Assembly: GCA_937876465.1 (NCBI GenBank)
Contig: CALEHV010000034.1
Span: 1 to 18,699, forward strand
Direction of reading: 5' to 3'
From: an uncultured Bacillota bacterium
GTDB taxonomy: Bacteria; Bacillota_I; Bacilli_A; RFN20; CAG-826
Length of the DNA stretch: 18,699 nucleotides
Shown here: positions 1 to 6,823 of the stretch, one piece after another
Position numbering within the stretch: position 1 is the stretch's first letter
Layout: every line of letters starts with the position of its first letter
Position numbers and translations under genes: made by a program
Notes under the pieces: generated by a model
The model's input: the letters and a program-made list of their open reading frames with translations, nothing else
What the model was told of the DNA's origin: nothing
Database searches by the model: none

Positions 1-7
1 TTTTCAA

Positions 8-38
8 TAAAAAAGCACATTTCAGGTGCGAAATGTGC
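8..38 (-). terminator. Rho-independent terminator of tRNA-Trp
   Basis: A 9-bp perfect stem (GCACATTTC at 15-23 with GAAATGTGC at 30-38) and a 6-nt loop are followed on the minus strand by six Ts. It starts 13 nt past the encoded CCA of tRNA-Trp, and probably also ends read-through from the trk-yqeY operon, for which I see no separate terminator. Confidence 0.85.
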
Positions 39-50
39 AAAGTTACAATG

Positions 51-124
51 TGGCAGGGGTGATAGGAATCGAACCCACGTTAGCGGTTTTGGAGACCGTT
101 GTACTACCATTGTACGACACCCCT
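51..124 (-). tRNA. trnW: tRNA-Trp (anticodon CCA)
   Basis: A full cloverleaf can be folded: acceptor stem AGGGGTG/CACCCCT, D stem GTAC/GTAC, anticodon loop CTCCAAA with anticodon CCA at 90-92, T loop TTCGATT, discriminator G and a genome-encoded CCA. The first anticodon-stem pair (27-43) is A·C instead of Watson-Crick, and the T stem has two G·U pairs. With TGA used as a stop in this window, the CCA anticodon agrees with the standard genetic code. Confidence 0.95.
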
Positions 125-137
125 AGGCACGAGTTAA

Positions 138-166
138 ATTATAAGAAAATAACTCTTTTGTTTCAA
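138..166 (-). promoter_or_regulatory. sigma-A promoter of tRNA-Trp
   Basis: On the minus strand TTGAAA (161-166) is followed after exactly 17 nt by a perfect TATAAT (138-143), about 14 nt before the 5' end of mature tRNA-Trp. It lies between the yqeY stop codon and the tRNA, so the tRNA need not depend on the operon upstream. Confidence 0.85.
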
Positions 167-180
167 TAAATAATTTTTAA

Positions 181-603
181 TTATAAACTTCTGACAACTT
201 TATTAACTAAAGCCATATCAACTTTACCATCAAAATTCATCTTAAAATGTTTCATTACTGATGGAATGGATTTGTCATCAAGTTTATTAATTTCTGCTCT
301 AATCTCATCTTCAGAAAGCATCTTTGGAAGATATTTAGAAATTAAATCAATTTGAGCGTTAATATTTGCGACTTCTTCATCTCTTCCTGCATTAGCATAG
401 CTAATTCTTTCTTCTTCGAGTTTTTTTACAGTTTTGCCAAGAAGTCTAATAACATCGTTATCAGAAACTTCTTTTCCTTTTTCTCTAGCGTTAATAACTT
501 CGAGTTTATATTTTGCTAAAACAATTGATAAGACAGCACGAGCATTTGTGTCTCTTGCTTTCATAGCTTCAATATTAGCCTTTTGTAATTCTTCGATAAT
601 CAT
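181..603 (-). CDS. yqeY: GatB/YqeY domain-containing protein
   Basis: This 140-aa protein has the typical full length and look of the YqeY family: charged, helical, with an N-terminal part reading LQKANIEAMKARD and a central segment ending LPKMLSEDEI. The fold resembles the tail domain of GatB, the amidotransferase subunit that makes Gln-tRNA(Gln) or Asn-tRNA(Asn). A role in tRNA-dependent amidation is therefore often assumed but is not proven for free-standing YqeY. The ATG starts one nucleotide after the trkH stop codon (TAA-T-ATG), with an AAAGGAAA site inside the end of trkH. It should be translated together with the K+ channel gene. The link to K+ uptake is positional only. The family call is confident; the function is not known. 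Confidence 0.9.
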   Translation of the reverse strand: MIIEELQKANIEAMKARDTNARAVLSIVLAKYKLEVINAREKGKEVSDNDVIRLLGKTVKKLEEERISYANAGRDEEVANINAQIDLISKYLPKMLSEDEIRAEINKLDDKSIPSVMKHFKMNFDGKVDMALVNKVVRSL

Positions 604-604
604 A

Positions 605-2215
605 TTATAAAGTTTCCTTTCTTAACATATCTCTTGTAGATCTATAAAGAGCAAAATAAATAGGATAAATTTCAAGACGGCCGGCAAACATACCTAAAGT
701 AAGAGTCCATTGAACGCCAATAAGATTTATTCCTGTATAGCCAATACCACCACTTACTCCATCGGAAATGCCTGTACCAGATATTGATGAAACAAATTCA
801 AACATTGCATCAGCACCTTGGATTTGGCCTTTTCCAAATAACATAATGGAAACAGTTCCAACAAGAACGATTGTTATGTATAAGAGAATATAACCAAACG
901 ATTCGAAGGATTCAGATTTACTAACATGATGTTCTTTGCCAAGTCTATTAACATAATGAGGATAGATTGTTCCTTTATAATTTAACTTATCTCTAATCGA
1001 CCAATATAGGGATTTAAATACAACAATAAATCTATATTGTTTAATTGAGCCAGCAGTTGAACCCATTCCACCGCCAATTGTCATTGTGATAATTGTTAAA
1101 AAGACAGCAATTTTTCCAAGAGTATTTATATCACCGACAGACGAAAAACCTGTTGTTGAAATTGATGAGATAAATAAATATGTTGAATGTCCTAATGCAG
1201 CAATAGGATCTTTATTAAATAAATTTTCTGGGGTTCCATCTAACATAATTGCAGCAAAGAAAATAGGAATAAAGATTATGATGAGTAATCCAAAGAATTT
1301 AATTTCGCAATCTTTAAAGAAATCTTTAAATTTACCTCTGAAAATAAATAGGTGAAGAACAAAGTTAGTAGCCCCTAAAAGCATTAAGACACACGAAACT
1401 GTATTAGCAGCAATTTCGTTTGGACGTATTCCAATAAAATTAGGTATGCCGCTATTTGTAATTTCAATAAGACCAGCTGGTCTGGTTGAAAAACCACCAG
1501 TAGCAAGCGCTGCAGTAGCATGACAAAATGCATCAAATGGTTCAATACCTGCTATAAATACATAAGCTAATGTTCCAACAAGAATATAACCAAGATAAAT
1601 AGCTAAAATTAATCGAGCTGATTTGGCAAGGTTAGGCATCAACTTATCGTTGTGGCCTTCAGCAGTATACAACCTAAGTCCGTGTCTATCTGATAAAGCG
1701 GAAGTAACGATTAATACCAAGCCAACTCCACCAAATAATTGGATAATTGCACGGAAAATAGCCATTAAATGGTATCCTTCAAAGGCTGTAAATTCCACTC
1801 CTACAGGAGAATCTTTAAAAAAGAGAGTTAAACCAGTAGTCGAGAATCCTGAAGTAGACTCAAACACGGCTTCTGTGAACGACATTTTTGAACCATTACT
1901 AAGCATAAACGGAACTGAGCAAATGAGGATGGCAGAAATCCAAATAAGAACTAACAAAATAGCGTCTTGAAATTTGCCAAGTTGCATTTTTTCTCTTTTA
2001 AAAATTAAAAGTAAGTACAAAAATAATCCTACAACAATTGAGCAAACACTAGGGATTGCTAAACTTAAAATAGTATTAAATGTTGTAGTTGATCTGCAAT
2101 TTGGAAATATTAAAGCTACAAACGGCAACAAACAAATAATGCCAATAAGAATTAAGAAAATTCCTAAGTAGCCAAATATTAGTCGATATCCACTCGCGAT
2201 CTTTTTACTTTTCAT
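605..2215 (-). CDS. trkH: TrkH/KtrB-family potassium uptake channel subunit
   Basis: Membrane pore subunit for K+ (or Na+-coupled K+) uptake. With the start used here the protein has 536 aa and about ten hydrophobic segments. The four selectivity-filter loops, each with the essential Gly, are STTGLT (125-130), ATGGFS (238-243), STTGFS (353-358) and SGTGIS (479-484). The family motif GGMGSTAGSIK is at 382-392 and GRLEIYP near the C-terminus. The frame is open up to a TTG at 2242, but the ATG at 2215 is preferred: it has a GAGGA site (2227-2231) and begins next to the first hydrophobic helix. It overlaps the upstream RCK gene by 11 nt, so the two are translationally coupled. The cytoplasmic regulators are the two RCK genes just upstream. 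Length favours TrkH over the shorter KtrB, but the ion-coupling mode cannot be told from sequence. Confidence 0.93.
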   Translation of the reverse strand: MKSKKIASGYRLIFGYLGIFLILIGIICLLPFVALIFPNCRSTTTFNTILSLAIPSVCSIVVGLFLYLLLIFKREKMQLGKFQDAILLVLIWISAILICSVPFMLSNGSKMSFTEAVFESTSGFSTTGLTLFFKDSPVGVEFTAFEGYHLMAIFRAIIQLFGGVGLVLIVTSALSDRHGLRLYTAEGHNDKLMPNLAKSARLILAIYLGYILVGTLAYVFIAGIEPFDAFCHATAALATGGFSTRPAGLIEITNSGIPNFIGIRPNEIAANTVSCVLMLLGATNFVLHLFIFRGKFKDFFKDCEIKFFGLLIIIFIPIFFAAIMLDGTPENLFNKDPIAALGHSTYLFISSISTTGFSSVGDINTLGKIAVFLTIITMTIGGGMGSTAGSIKQYRFIVVFKSLYWSIRDKLNYKGTIYPHYVNRLGKEHHVSKSESFESFGYILLYITIVLVGTVSIMLFGKGQIQGADAMFEFVSSISGTGISDGVSGGIGYTGINLIGVQWTLTLGMFAGRLEIYPIYFALYRSTRDMLRKETL

Positions 2216-2885
2216 CACTTCTATCGTCCTCACGTTGGACAAATTCTACAATACTAGGTTGATCTTTCTTGCTTGTAACAATAAATAATTTATCGCCTGG
2301 TAAAATAACAGTTTTTCCTTTAGGAATTAAAACATTAGGCTTACGATAAACACACGAAATAGTACCTGTTGATGGAAAGTTGATATCCATAATTTGCTTA
2401 TTTGCAATGATATTTGATTCACGTACAGTGACTTCAACCATAACAATTTTGTCATCTTGGAAAGATATTGATTTAGTAAGTTTTTCTAATGATGTTTCAC
2501 TAAAAATTGAACTTGCTAAAAGATATGTAGAAGAAATAACCGAATCAATTCCTAAGTCACGAAATAATTCAACATTTTTTGGGTTATTAACAATGCAAAT
2601 ACATTTTTTAGCATTGAACACCTTCTTAGCAAGCATACACGAAACATAGTTATCAGTATCAACATAACCTAGTGCAACAAAAATATCACAATTTTGAACA
2701 TTTGCTGCCTCTAAGACGTTAATCTTCCAAGGTTCACCATAAATAACTGGTAACTTGTTCATCTTAGCAATGTAGTTAGAAGTTTGCTTGCTTGAATTAA
2801 TTATGATGAGATTATTTTTGCGGTTTCTGAATTGCTTGATAATGTAATCAGCAGCATGACCGCCATTAGCAATAACGATTTTCAT
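2205..2885 (-). CDS. RCK-domain (TrkA/KtrA-like) K+ channel regulator with degenerate nucleotide site
   Basis: Cytoplasmic regulatory subunit of the adjacent TrkH channel, 226 aa. The N-terminal half (about 1-120) is a Rossmann-type RCK_N domain, and 136-218 is an RCK_C (TrkA_C) domain containing IPKGKTVILPGDKLFIV. The nucleotide-binding Gly motif is eroded: residues 6-12 read ANGGHAA in place of GxGxxG. The acidic residue usual at the end of the second strand is also missing (IIINSS). It may therefore bind no NAD/ATP, or bind another ligand. Its start codon shares one base with the stop of the preceding RCK gene (TAATG), with AGGAGG at 2895-2900, nine bases from the ATG. The neighbour supplies a canonical nucleotide site but lacks an RCK_C domain, so a mixed regulatory ring is plausible but unproven. 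Confidence 0.88.
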   Translation of the reverse strand: MKIVIANGGHAADYIIKQFRNRKNNLIIINSSKQTSNYIAKMNKLPVIYGEPWKINVLEAANVQNCDIFVALGYVDTDNYVSCMLAKKVFNAKKCICIVNNPKNVELFRDLGIDSVISSTYLLASSIFSETSLEKLTKSISFQDDKIVMVEVTVRESNIIANKQIMDINFPSTGTISCVYRKPNVLIPKGKTVILPGDKLFIVTSKKDQPSIVEFVQREDDRSDEK

Positions 2886-3316
2886 TATTTTTTGCCTCCT
2901 CTCATCAAAGTAAATTTATCAAAAGATAATTCGAATGGCGAAATAACATCAATGTTAAGCCCTTTTAGCAAAATATCGTTTGAAGGGTCGTCTAATCGAA
3001 CATAAATATAAGGAACATTGTAAATTTCGCGGGCAACATGTGCTACAAAAATATTTATATTATCATTGCCAGTTGCAATAATAATTTCTTTTGCAGAACC
3101 TATATAAGCATCTTCGAGAACAGATAAGTCTGTTACTTCTCCTTGAACTGTATAACCGGAGAAACTCTCGCTCAACTTATCAAATGCAGATGAATCGTTA
3201 TCAATAATCAAAACATTTTTGCCAGACGAGGAGTCCTTACAAGCAATTTGAGCACCAAGACGACCACAACCGACAACAATTGTTTTATTCTTTAGTTTAG
3301 ATGTTTTTCTCTCCAT
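2885..3316 (-). CDS. RCK_N-domain (TrkA-type) K+ channel regulator lacking RCK_C
   Basis: First gene of the K+ uptake operon, 143 aa. It is essentially one RCK_N Rossmann domain: strand KTIVVGC leads into the canonical nucleotide motif GCGRLG (16-21), and the second strand ends in acidic residues (LIIDND, 36-41), as expected for NAD(H)/ATP binding. It ends soon after the Rossmann fold, without the C-terminal RCK_C ligand domain of most TrkA/KtrA proteins. It overlaps the next gene by one base (TAATG). A promoter lies 30-58 nt upstream and an AAAGGAAAG site precedes the ATG. Full-length TrkA of other bacteria has two RCK units; here the units come as two unequal genes. Subunit of a channel gate is the confident part; stoichiometry is not visible. 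Confidence 0.88.
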   Translation of the reverse strand: MERKTSKLKNKTIVVGCGRLGAQIACKDSSSGKNVLIIDNDSSAFDKLSESFSGYTVQGEVTDLSVLEDAYIGSAKEIIIATGNDNINIFVAHVAREIYNVPYIYVRLDDPSNDILLKGLNIDVISPFELSFDKFTLMRGGKK

Positions 3317-3345
3317 TCTACTTTCCTTTCTTACAAAGTTTTCTT

Positions 3346-3374
3346 ATTTTATACTTTTAAAATCGTATATTCAA
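3346..3374 (-). promoter_or_regulatory. Putative sigma-A promoter of the trk operon
   Basis: On the minus strand TTGAAT (3369-3374), a 17-nt spacer and TAAAAT (3346-3351) lie about 30 nt before the first RCK gene. Each hexamer differs from consensus by one or two bases. It starts right after the stop codon of the upstream hydrolase gene. Confidence 0.55.
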
Positions 3375-3383
3375 GAATACACA

Positions 3384-4352
3384 TTAATGTGTTTTTAAAA
3401 AATCTATTACTGCCTCATCGTATTTTTCAGTATTGTCGTACCTTAAATGAGAGTGTCTTCCGTTTGGAATATAAACAAGTTTTTTATCTTTAGCACCACT
3501 TAAGTCCAAAAGTTTTTTAGCTTCTTCAGGAACAGCGAATATATCCTTTTCTCCAGATAAAAGCAATGTTGGGACAGTAACTTTCTTAATCAGAACCTTT
3601 GGGGTCACCTTATATGGATTTACTTTATTATGTTTTTTAATTTTTCCTAAAACTTCCCAAATTACAGGGTAAACAGGGTGCTTTTCATCTATTATGTGTC
3701 TTTTATAAACATTAAAAAATGAATAAAACATTCCATCTGCGATCATTGCGTTAACATACGATGGACATTCAGGATGTGTGAGAGCAACACAGCACGCAGT
3801 TGCGCCACCACACAATCCATAAAGTGCGATTGAATCAACTTTCATTTCATCATGTAAAAATTTGCACCAATTGATTGCATCTAGGCCTTCGCCTTTTCCT
3901 AATGTAATAAGATCACCATCGCTTAATCCGTGACCTCTAGGATCTGTTAAAAGAATATTGTAGCCTGCAGCTTTAAATGCTGGAGCATAATAACACCCAT
4001 AGAAACAGGTTTCAGTTCTTCCAGGAAGAAGCATAATTGCTTTTTTGTTTCCAAAATCATAATATTCGCCGTAAAGCTTCAAACCATCCGAAACAATTTG
4101 GACTTCTTTTATATATTTTTTGTTCTCTTCTCTCCAAGCAATGCCTTGATTGTACATGTCGAGATGAAAACTTACAGAAGGATCGCTGCAACCTCTATCA
4201 AAATGGAATTCTTTGCTTCTAGTCCATTGCTTTTTATAAAGCTTATCAGCAATAGGCATTGTTATTAAAAGCATTGGAAGTACTACTATAAGTAGTAAAG
4301 CGAGTATTACTCCACCAATAATTATTAAGGTTAATTGCCAAGGTTCTAACAT
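3384..4352 (-). CDS. Membrane-anchored alpha/beta hydrolase with Cys nucleophile
   Basis: A 322-aa protein with one N-terminal TM helix (about 7-30) and an alpha/beta-hydrolase domain of the YqkD/'lysophospholipase-like' kind (about 83-320). The oxyanion region MLLPGRTE (107-114) and DPRGHGLSDG (137-146) are typical. The nucleophile elbow reads YGLCGGA (178-184), so Cys181 stands where most relatives have Ser. The probable acid is Asp270 (SGEKD) and the base His300 or His302 (GRHSH). A Cys nucleophile is known in dienelactone hydrolase, so the enzyme may still be active. The substrate is unknown. Its ATG overlaps the degV stop by one base (TAATG), so it is made together with a fatty-acid-binding protein. 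A role in releasing or transferring acyl groups at the membrane is a reasonable guess, no more. No terminator follows. Confidence 0.85.
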   Translation of the reverse strand: MLEPWQLTLIIIGGVILALLLIVVLPMLLITMPIADKLYKKQWTRSKEFHFDRGCSDPSVSFHLDMYNQGIAWREENKKYIKEVQIVSDGLKLYGEYYDFGNKKAIMLLPGRTETCFYGCYYAPAFKAAGYNILLTDPRGHGLSDGDLITLGKGEGLDAINWCKFLHDEMKVDSIALYGLCGGATACCVALTHPECPSYVNAMIADGMFYSFFNVYKRHIIDEKHPVYPVIWEVLGKIKKHNKVNPYKVTPKVLIKKVTVPTLLLSGEKDIFAVPEEAKKLLDLSGAKDKKLVYIPNGRHSHLRYDNTEKYDEAVIDFLKTH

Positions 4353-5293
4353 TATTTAATTTTTTCCTTTAATGATAAGAAGAGATTTGTTTCTTCTTCA
4401 CGAGATTCGGTAAGTTTTTTGCCCATATAAAAATATGCGCATAAACCAGGTCCAATATTAGGACCACAAACTTGCGAAACTGGGACTATGACAACATCTT
4501 TGACTTTCATTTCCTTCAAAAGTTGTTCTTTAAATAGTTCTGCTCTTCGAGCTCTATTAGTGTGTCCGATAAAAACTATTTGGTCTTTTGGATTTTCTAT
4601 AGTAGCTTTCATATATTCAAGAGAAACTTTGTTTGCTGCTGCGTCTCCTTTTATAGTGCCTAAAGGCATCGATAAACCAGCATAAGTAAAATCGGCAATT
4701 GGTTGAACACCAACTAATTGTCCAAAGAATGCTTTTCCTGCAGCAATACGACCATTTTTTGCTAAAAAACGTAGATCGTCCATAGGTCCTACTTCGTGTA
4801 CTCTATGTCTATTCTTGTTTAACCATTCAACGTTTTCATCAAAAGACATTCCGTTTTTCTTATTTTCAGCAGCATAAACGGCAAGTAAGGCAGATGCTGA
4901 ACCATATTTTAATGTATCAATAACAACAATTTTATTATCTGGATAATCATCAGACATAATGTCTGCAAAATTTCTAAATCCGTTAACGGTTCCGCTTAAT
5001 GCACTGGAAAGAACGAATATGATAACATCTTTGCCTTCCTTTAATAGAGGAACTACTACACGTGAAAACTCTTCAAAAGTTGCAAAAGCAGTCTTAACCT
5101 GACCAACTTTTTTGCTAACCATTTTATAAAAATCCTCATATTTAAAATTTTGCCATTCAACATCAGCTAATGTTTCACTTCCATCTGGAAGATAAACAAC
5201 TGAACGAATAATATCTTCGTAAATACCAAATTTGATTCTATTTACTTTATTTAAATCACATGACGTGTCTAATACAATTTCATAATCCTTCAT
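4352..5293 (-). CDS. DegV family (FakB-type) fatty-acid-binding protein
   Basis: A 313-aa cytoplasmic protein of the DegV family, whose characterised members (FakB) hold a fatty acid for phosphorylation by FakA. Visible marks are DTSCDL near the N-terminus (9-14), the acyl-carboxylate loop SSALSGT (96-102), DTLKYGSAS (126-134) and the block DDLRFLAKNGRI (172-183). Near the C-terminus the usual HxGPG motif reads NIGPG (279-283), so a His often conserved there is replaced by Asn. An AGGAGG site (5299-5304) sits in the 13-nt gap after the glycosyltransferase gene, five bases from the ATG. It overlaps the hydrolase gene downstream by one base. No fakA is in this window. The family is certain; ligand specificity is not known. 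Confidence 0.92.
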   Translation of the reverse strand: MKDYEIVLDTSCDLNKVNRIKFGIYEDIIRSVVYLPDGSETLADVEWQNFKYEDFYKMVSKKVGQVKTAFATFEEFSRVVVPLLKEGKDVIIFVLSSALSGTVNGFRNFADIMSDDYPDNKIVVIDTLKYGSASALLAVYAAENKKNGMSFDENVEWLNKNRHRVHEVGPMDDLRFLAKNGRIAAGKAFFGQLVGVQPIADFTYAGLSMPLGTIKGDAAANKVSLEYMKATIENPKDQIVFIGHTNRARRAELFKEQLLKEMKVKDVVIVPVSQVCGPNIGPGLCAYFYMGKKLTESREEETNLFLSLKEKIK

Positions 5294-5306
5294 ATAAACC
5301 TCCTAA

Positions 5307-6371
5307 TTATTCGACCTGTGAATTATATACTAATCCAATCCCCTTTGTTAAGTAATACAAAGGGAACATAATTAACGGCAAGCATAAAAAATATGCACCA
5401 AATATTGTAAAATTACAAATTCTACAGAAGAACGACACAGTAATTAATAAACTAATCAATTCTAATAGTTGATACAAAACCAATCTAAATATTGTTTTAG
5501 AAAAATTAACTGGTCGATGAATAATTGCAGAACAAATTAAATGAAAAATTAGCATAATTGGTGATGCAATTAAGACCGAGAGTTCATAATCAATAATAAC
5601 TGGCGCACTTCCACCATCTTTAAATACAAAATAATAAAATAATGATGCAGTTAAAACACCTATTAAAAATGTTAAGAAATTAATTGTTCCTGAACCTAAA
5701 ATTGAACCTTGAATAAGTAACGTATCCAATATAGGTCTAAAGTGAGTTGTTCTATTTCCATCTTCATAAATTGTTTTAACTGCCAAACAAACATAAGGGA
5801 TTTCTTTTAGTTGAAGATAAGTAATGACTCTCATCTCATACTCGTAACGATCCCCTCTAATTTTGATCATTTGAGGAATTATAGAAATAGGAAAAGCACG
5901 CAAACCGCATTGATTATCTCTCATATATCTATAAGTACTCAATGCTTGGGTAAATCTTGATAAATCATTACCTAATTTAGATTTCAAAGGAACTTTAACA
6001 TCAAATTTTCTTTCAGATATAACCGGGACTTTACGTTCTATGCATTTTTCGTACACTCGTAAAATATCTTGTATTCTATGTTGCCCATCTCCGTCTGCAG
6101 TAATTACGCATTCTGAATCGCTAAAATTATCTAAGACATATTTATATCCGTGTTTTAAAGCAAATCCTTTTCCTTTATTTTTTTCGTATCCAATAACTGT
6201 GGACCATTCTTTACATGTTTCAAATATGCTAGAAAACTTTTCTCCACTGCCGTCATCAACAATTAAAACTTTGAATCCGTGATCTGCTAAGGCTTTAGAT
6301 AAAACAATTAAAGTTTCTTCTGGTTGATATGAAGGAAGTAGTATAACAGAATTAATACTTTTTTCTTGCAT
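5307..6371 (-). CDS. Family 2 glycosyltransferase (polyprenyl-phosphate sugar transferase type) with C-terminal membrane domain
   Basis: 354 aa. Residues 6 to about 215 form a GT-A glycosyltransferase domain like dolichyl-/undecaprenyl-phosphate hexose synthases: VDDGSG (38-43), NKGKG (65-69), metal-binding TADGDGQH (91-98), QCGLRAF (154-160) and the YEDGNRTTHFRP block (202-212). About 226-345 hold four hydrophobic segments resembling a GtrA-type membrane domain. It probably charges a lipid carrier with a sugar on the inner membrane face for cell-surface glycosylation; the sugar is not predictable. No Shine-Dalgarno precedes the ATG. Instead an extended -10 ends six bases before it, so the mRNA is probably leaderless. 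First gene of an operon with degV and the hydrolase. Confidence 0.9.
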   Translation of the reverse strand: MQEKSINSVILLPSYQPEETLIVLSKALADHGFKVLIVDDGSGEKFSSIFETCKEWSTVIGYEKNKGKGFALKHGYKYVLDNFSDSECVITADGDGQHRIQDILRVYEKCIERKVPVISERKFDVKVPLKSKLGNDLSRFTQALSTYRYMRDNQCGLRAFPISIIPQMIKIRGDRYEYEMRVITYLQLKEIPYVCLAVKTIYEDGNRTTHFRPILDTLLIQGSILGSGTINFLTFLIGVLTASLFYYFVFKDGGSAPVIIDYELSVLIASPIMLIFHLICSAIIHRPVNFSKTIFRLVLYQLLELISLLITVSFFCRICNFTIFGAYFLCLPLIMFPLYYLTKGIGLVYNSQVE

Positions 6372-6377
6372 AGAAAA

Positions 6378-6406
6378 AATATAACACTTTTATTTTGTTT
6401 TTTAAA
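6378..6406 (-). promoter_or_regulatory. Extended -10 promoter giving a leaderless mRNA for the GT2 gene
   Basis: On the minus strand TTTAAA (6401-6406), a 17-nt spacer and TATATT (6378-6383) preceded by TG one base upstream form an extended -10 promoter. Only six bases separate the -10 from the A of the ATG at 6371, which is the normal distance to a transcription start. The region contains no Shine-Dalgarno. Confidence 0.6.
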
Positions 6407-6489
6407 AATATTAGTTATTTCTTTTTCAATAATTAATACCTTTTATATAATAAAAATTTAATTTTTCATATGTTTTTACGTTTTACATT

Positions 6490-6519
6490 AAAAATGAAAA
6501 AGAAGGTCGATGACCTTCT
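6490..6519 (-). terminator. Rho-independent terminator of the tRNA-Asn/tRNA-Glu unit
   Basis: AGAAGGTC (6501-6508) and GACCTTCT (6512-6519) form an 8-bp stem with a tight 3-nt loop (or 7 bp with a 5-nt loop). The minus strand continues with a run of Ts, then CATTTTT. It lies 11 nt downstream of the tRNA-Glu CCA. Confidence 0.85.
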
Positions 6520-6530
6520 AATATTTCAAA

Positions 6531-6607
6531 TGGTGACCTATATGCGATTCGAACGCATGAATGTATCCGTGAAAGGGATATGAGTTAAGCCGCTTCTCCA
6601 ATAGGCC
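6531..6607 (-). tRNA. trnE: tRNA-Glu (anticodon TTC)
   Basis: Acceptor GGCCTAT pairs with ATAGGTC (one G·U), the anticodon stem is TATCC/GGATA with loop CTTTCAC (anticodon TTC), and the T arm ATGCG-TTCGAAT-CGCAT is perfect. CCA is genome-encoded. It is 10 nt downstream of tRNA-Asn and co-transcribed with it. Confidence 0.95.
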
Positions 6608-6617
6608 AGATTTTAAG

Positions 6618-6693
6618 TGGCGCCTACCGAGGGACTCGAACCCACGACCGATCGGTTAACAGCCGATAGCTCTACCGACTGAGCTAGGTAGGC
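6618..6693 (-). tRNA. trnN: tRNA-Asn (anticodon GTT)
   Basis: Acceptor GCCTACC/GGTAGGC, anticodon stem ATCGG/CCGAT with loop CTGTTAA (anticodon GTT), T loop TTCGAGT, discriminator G and encoded CCA. First gene of a two-tRNA transcription unit. Confidence 0.96.
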
Positions 6694-6711
6694 AACTTAA
6701 AATGCTTAATT

Positions 6712-6741
6712 ATCTTACCACACGAAAGGTTTTATTTACAA
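6712..6741 (-). promoter_or_regulatory. Putative promoter of the tRNA-Asn/tRNA-Glu unit
   Basis: On the minus strand TTGTAA (6736-6741), an 18-nt spacer and TAAGAT (6712-6717) lie about 18 nt before the tRNA-Asn 5' end. The -10 hexamer is two bases off consensus. The remainder of the gap 6372-6823 holds only the listed promoters, tRNAs and terminators. Confidence 0.5.
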
Positions 6742-6765
6742 TACTATTTTTACTTTTTTCTTTTT

Positions 6766-6805
6766 AATAAGAATAAAGCCGTGGCAAATTAGTTTCACCA
6801 CGGCT
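6766..6805 (-). terminator. Rho-independent terminator of the ABC exporter operon
   Basis: AGCCGTGG (6777-6784) and CCACGGCT (6798-6805) give a perfect 8-bp GC-rich stem with a 13-nt loop that can pair further through AAA/TTT. The minus strand continues with a broken T tract (TTATTCTTATT). It begins 18 nt after the stop codon of the ABC gene. Confidence 0.8.
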
Positions 6806-6823
6806 ATATTTTTATTGATTTTC

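Noticed and set aside
1086..2171. Several plus-strand open frames opposite trkH.
   Set aside because: They are antisense shadows of a conserved channel gene, without ribosome sites or recognisable products.
3379..3392. Perfect palindrome ACACATTAATGTGT at the end of the hydrolase gene, as a possible terminator.
   Set aside because: The stem is only 5-6 AT-rich pairs with a 2-4 nt loop and no T tract on the minus strand; it includes the stop codon. It could be an operator for the trk promoter beside it, but there is no other support.
6423..6450. TTTCAA and TATATAAT on the plus strand as a promoter.
   Set aside because: There is no plus-strand gene downstream; the region is simply AT-rich.
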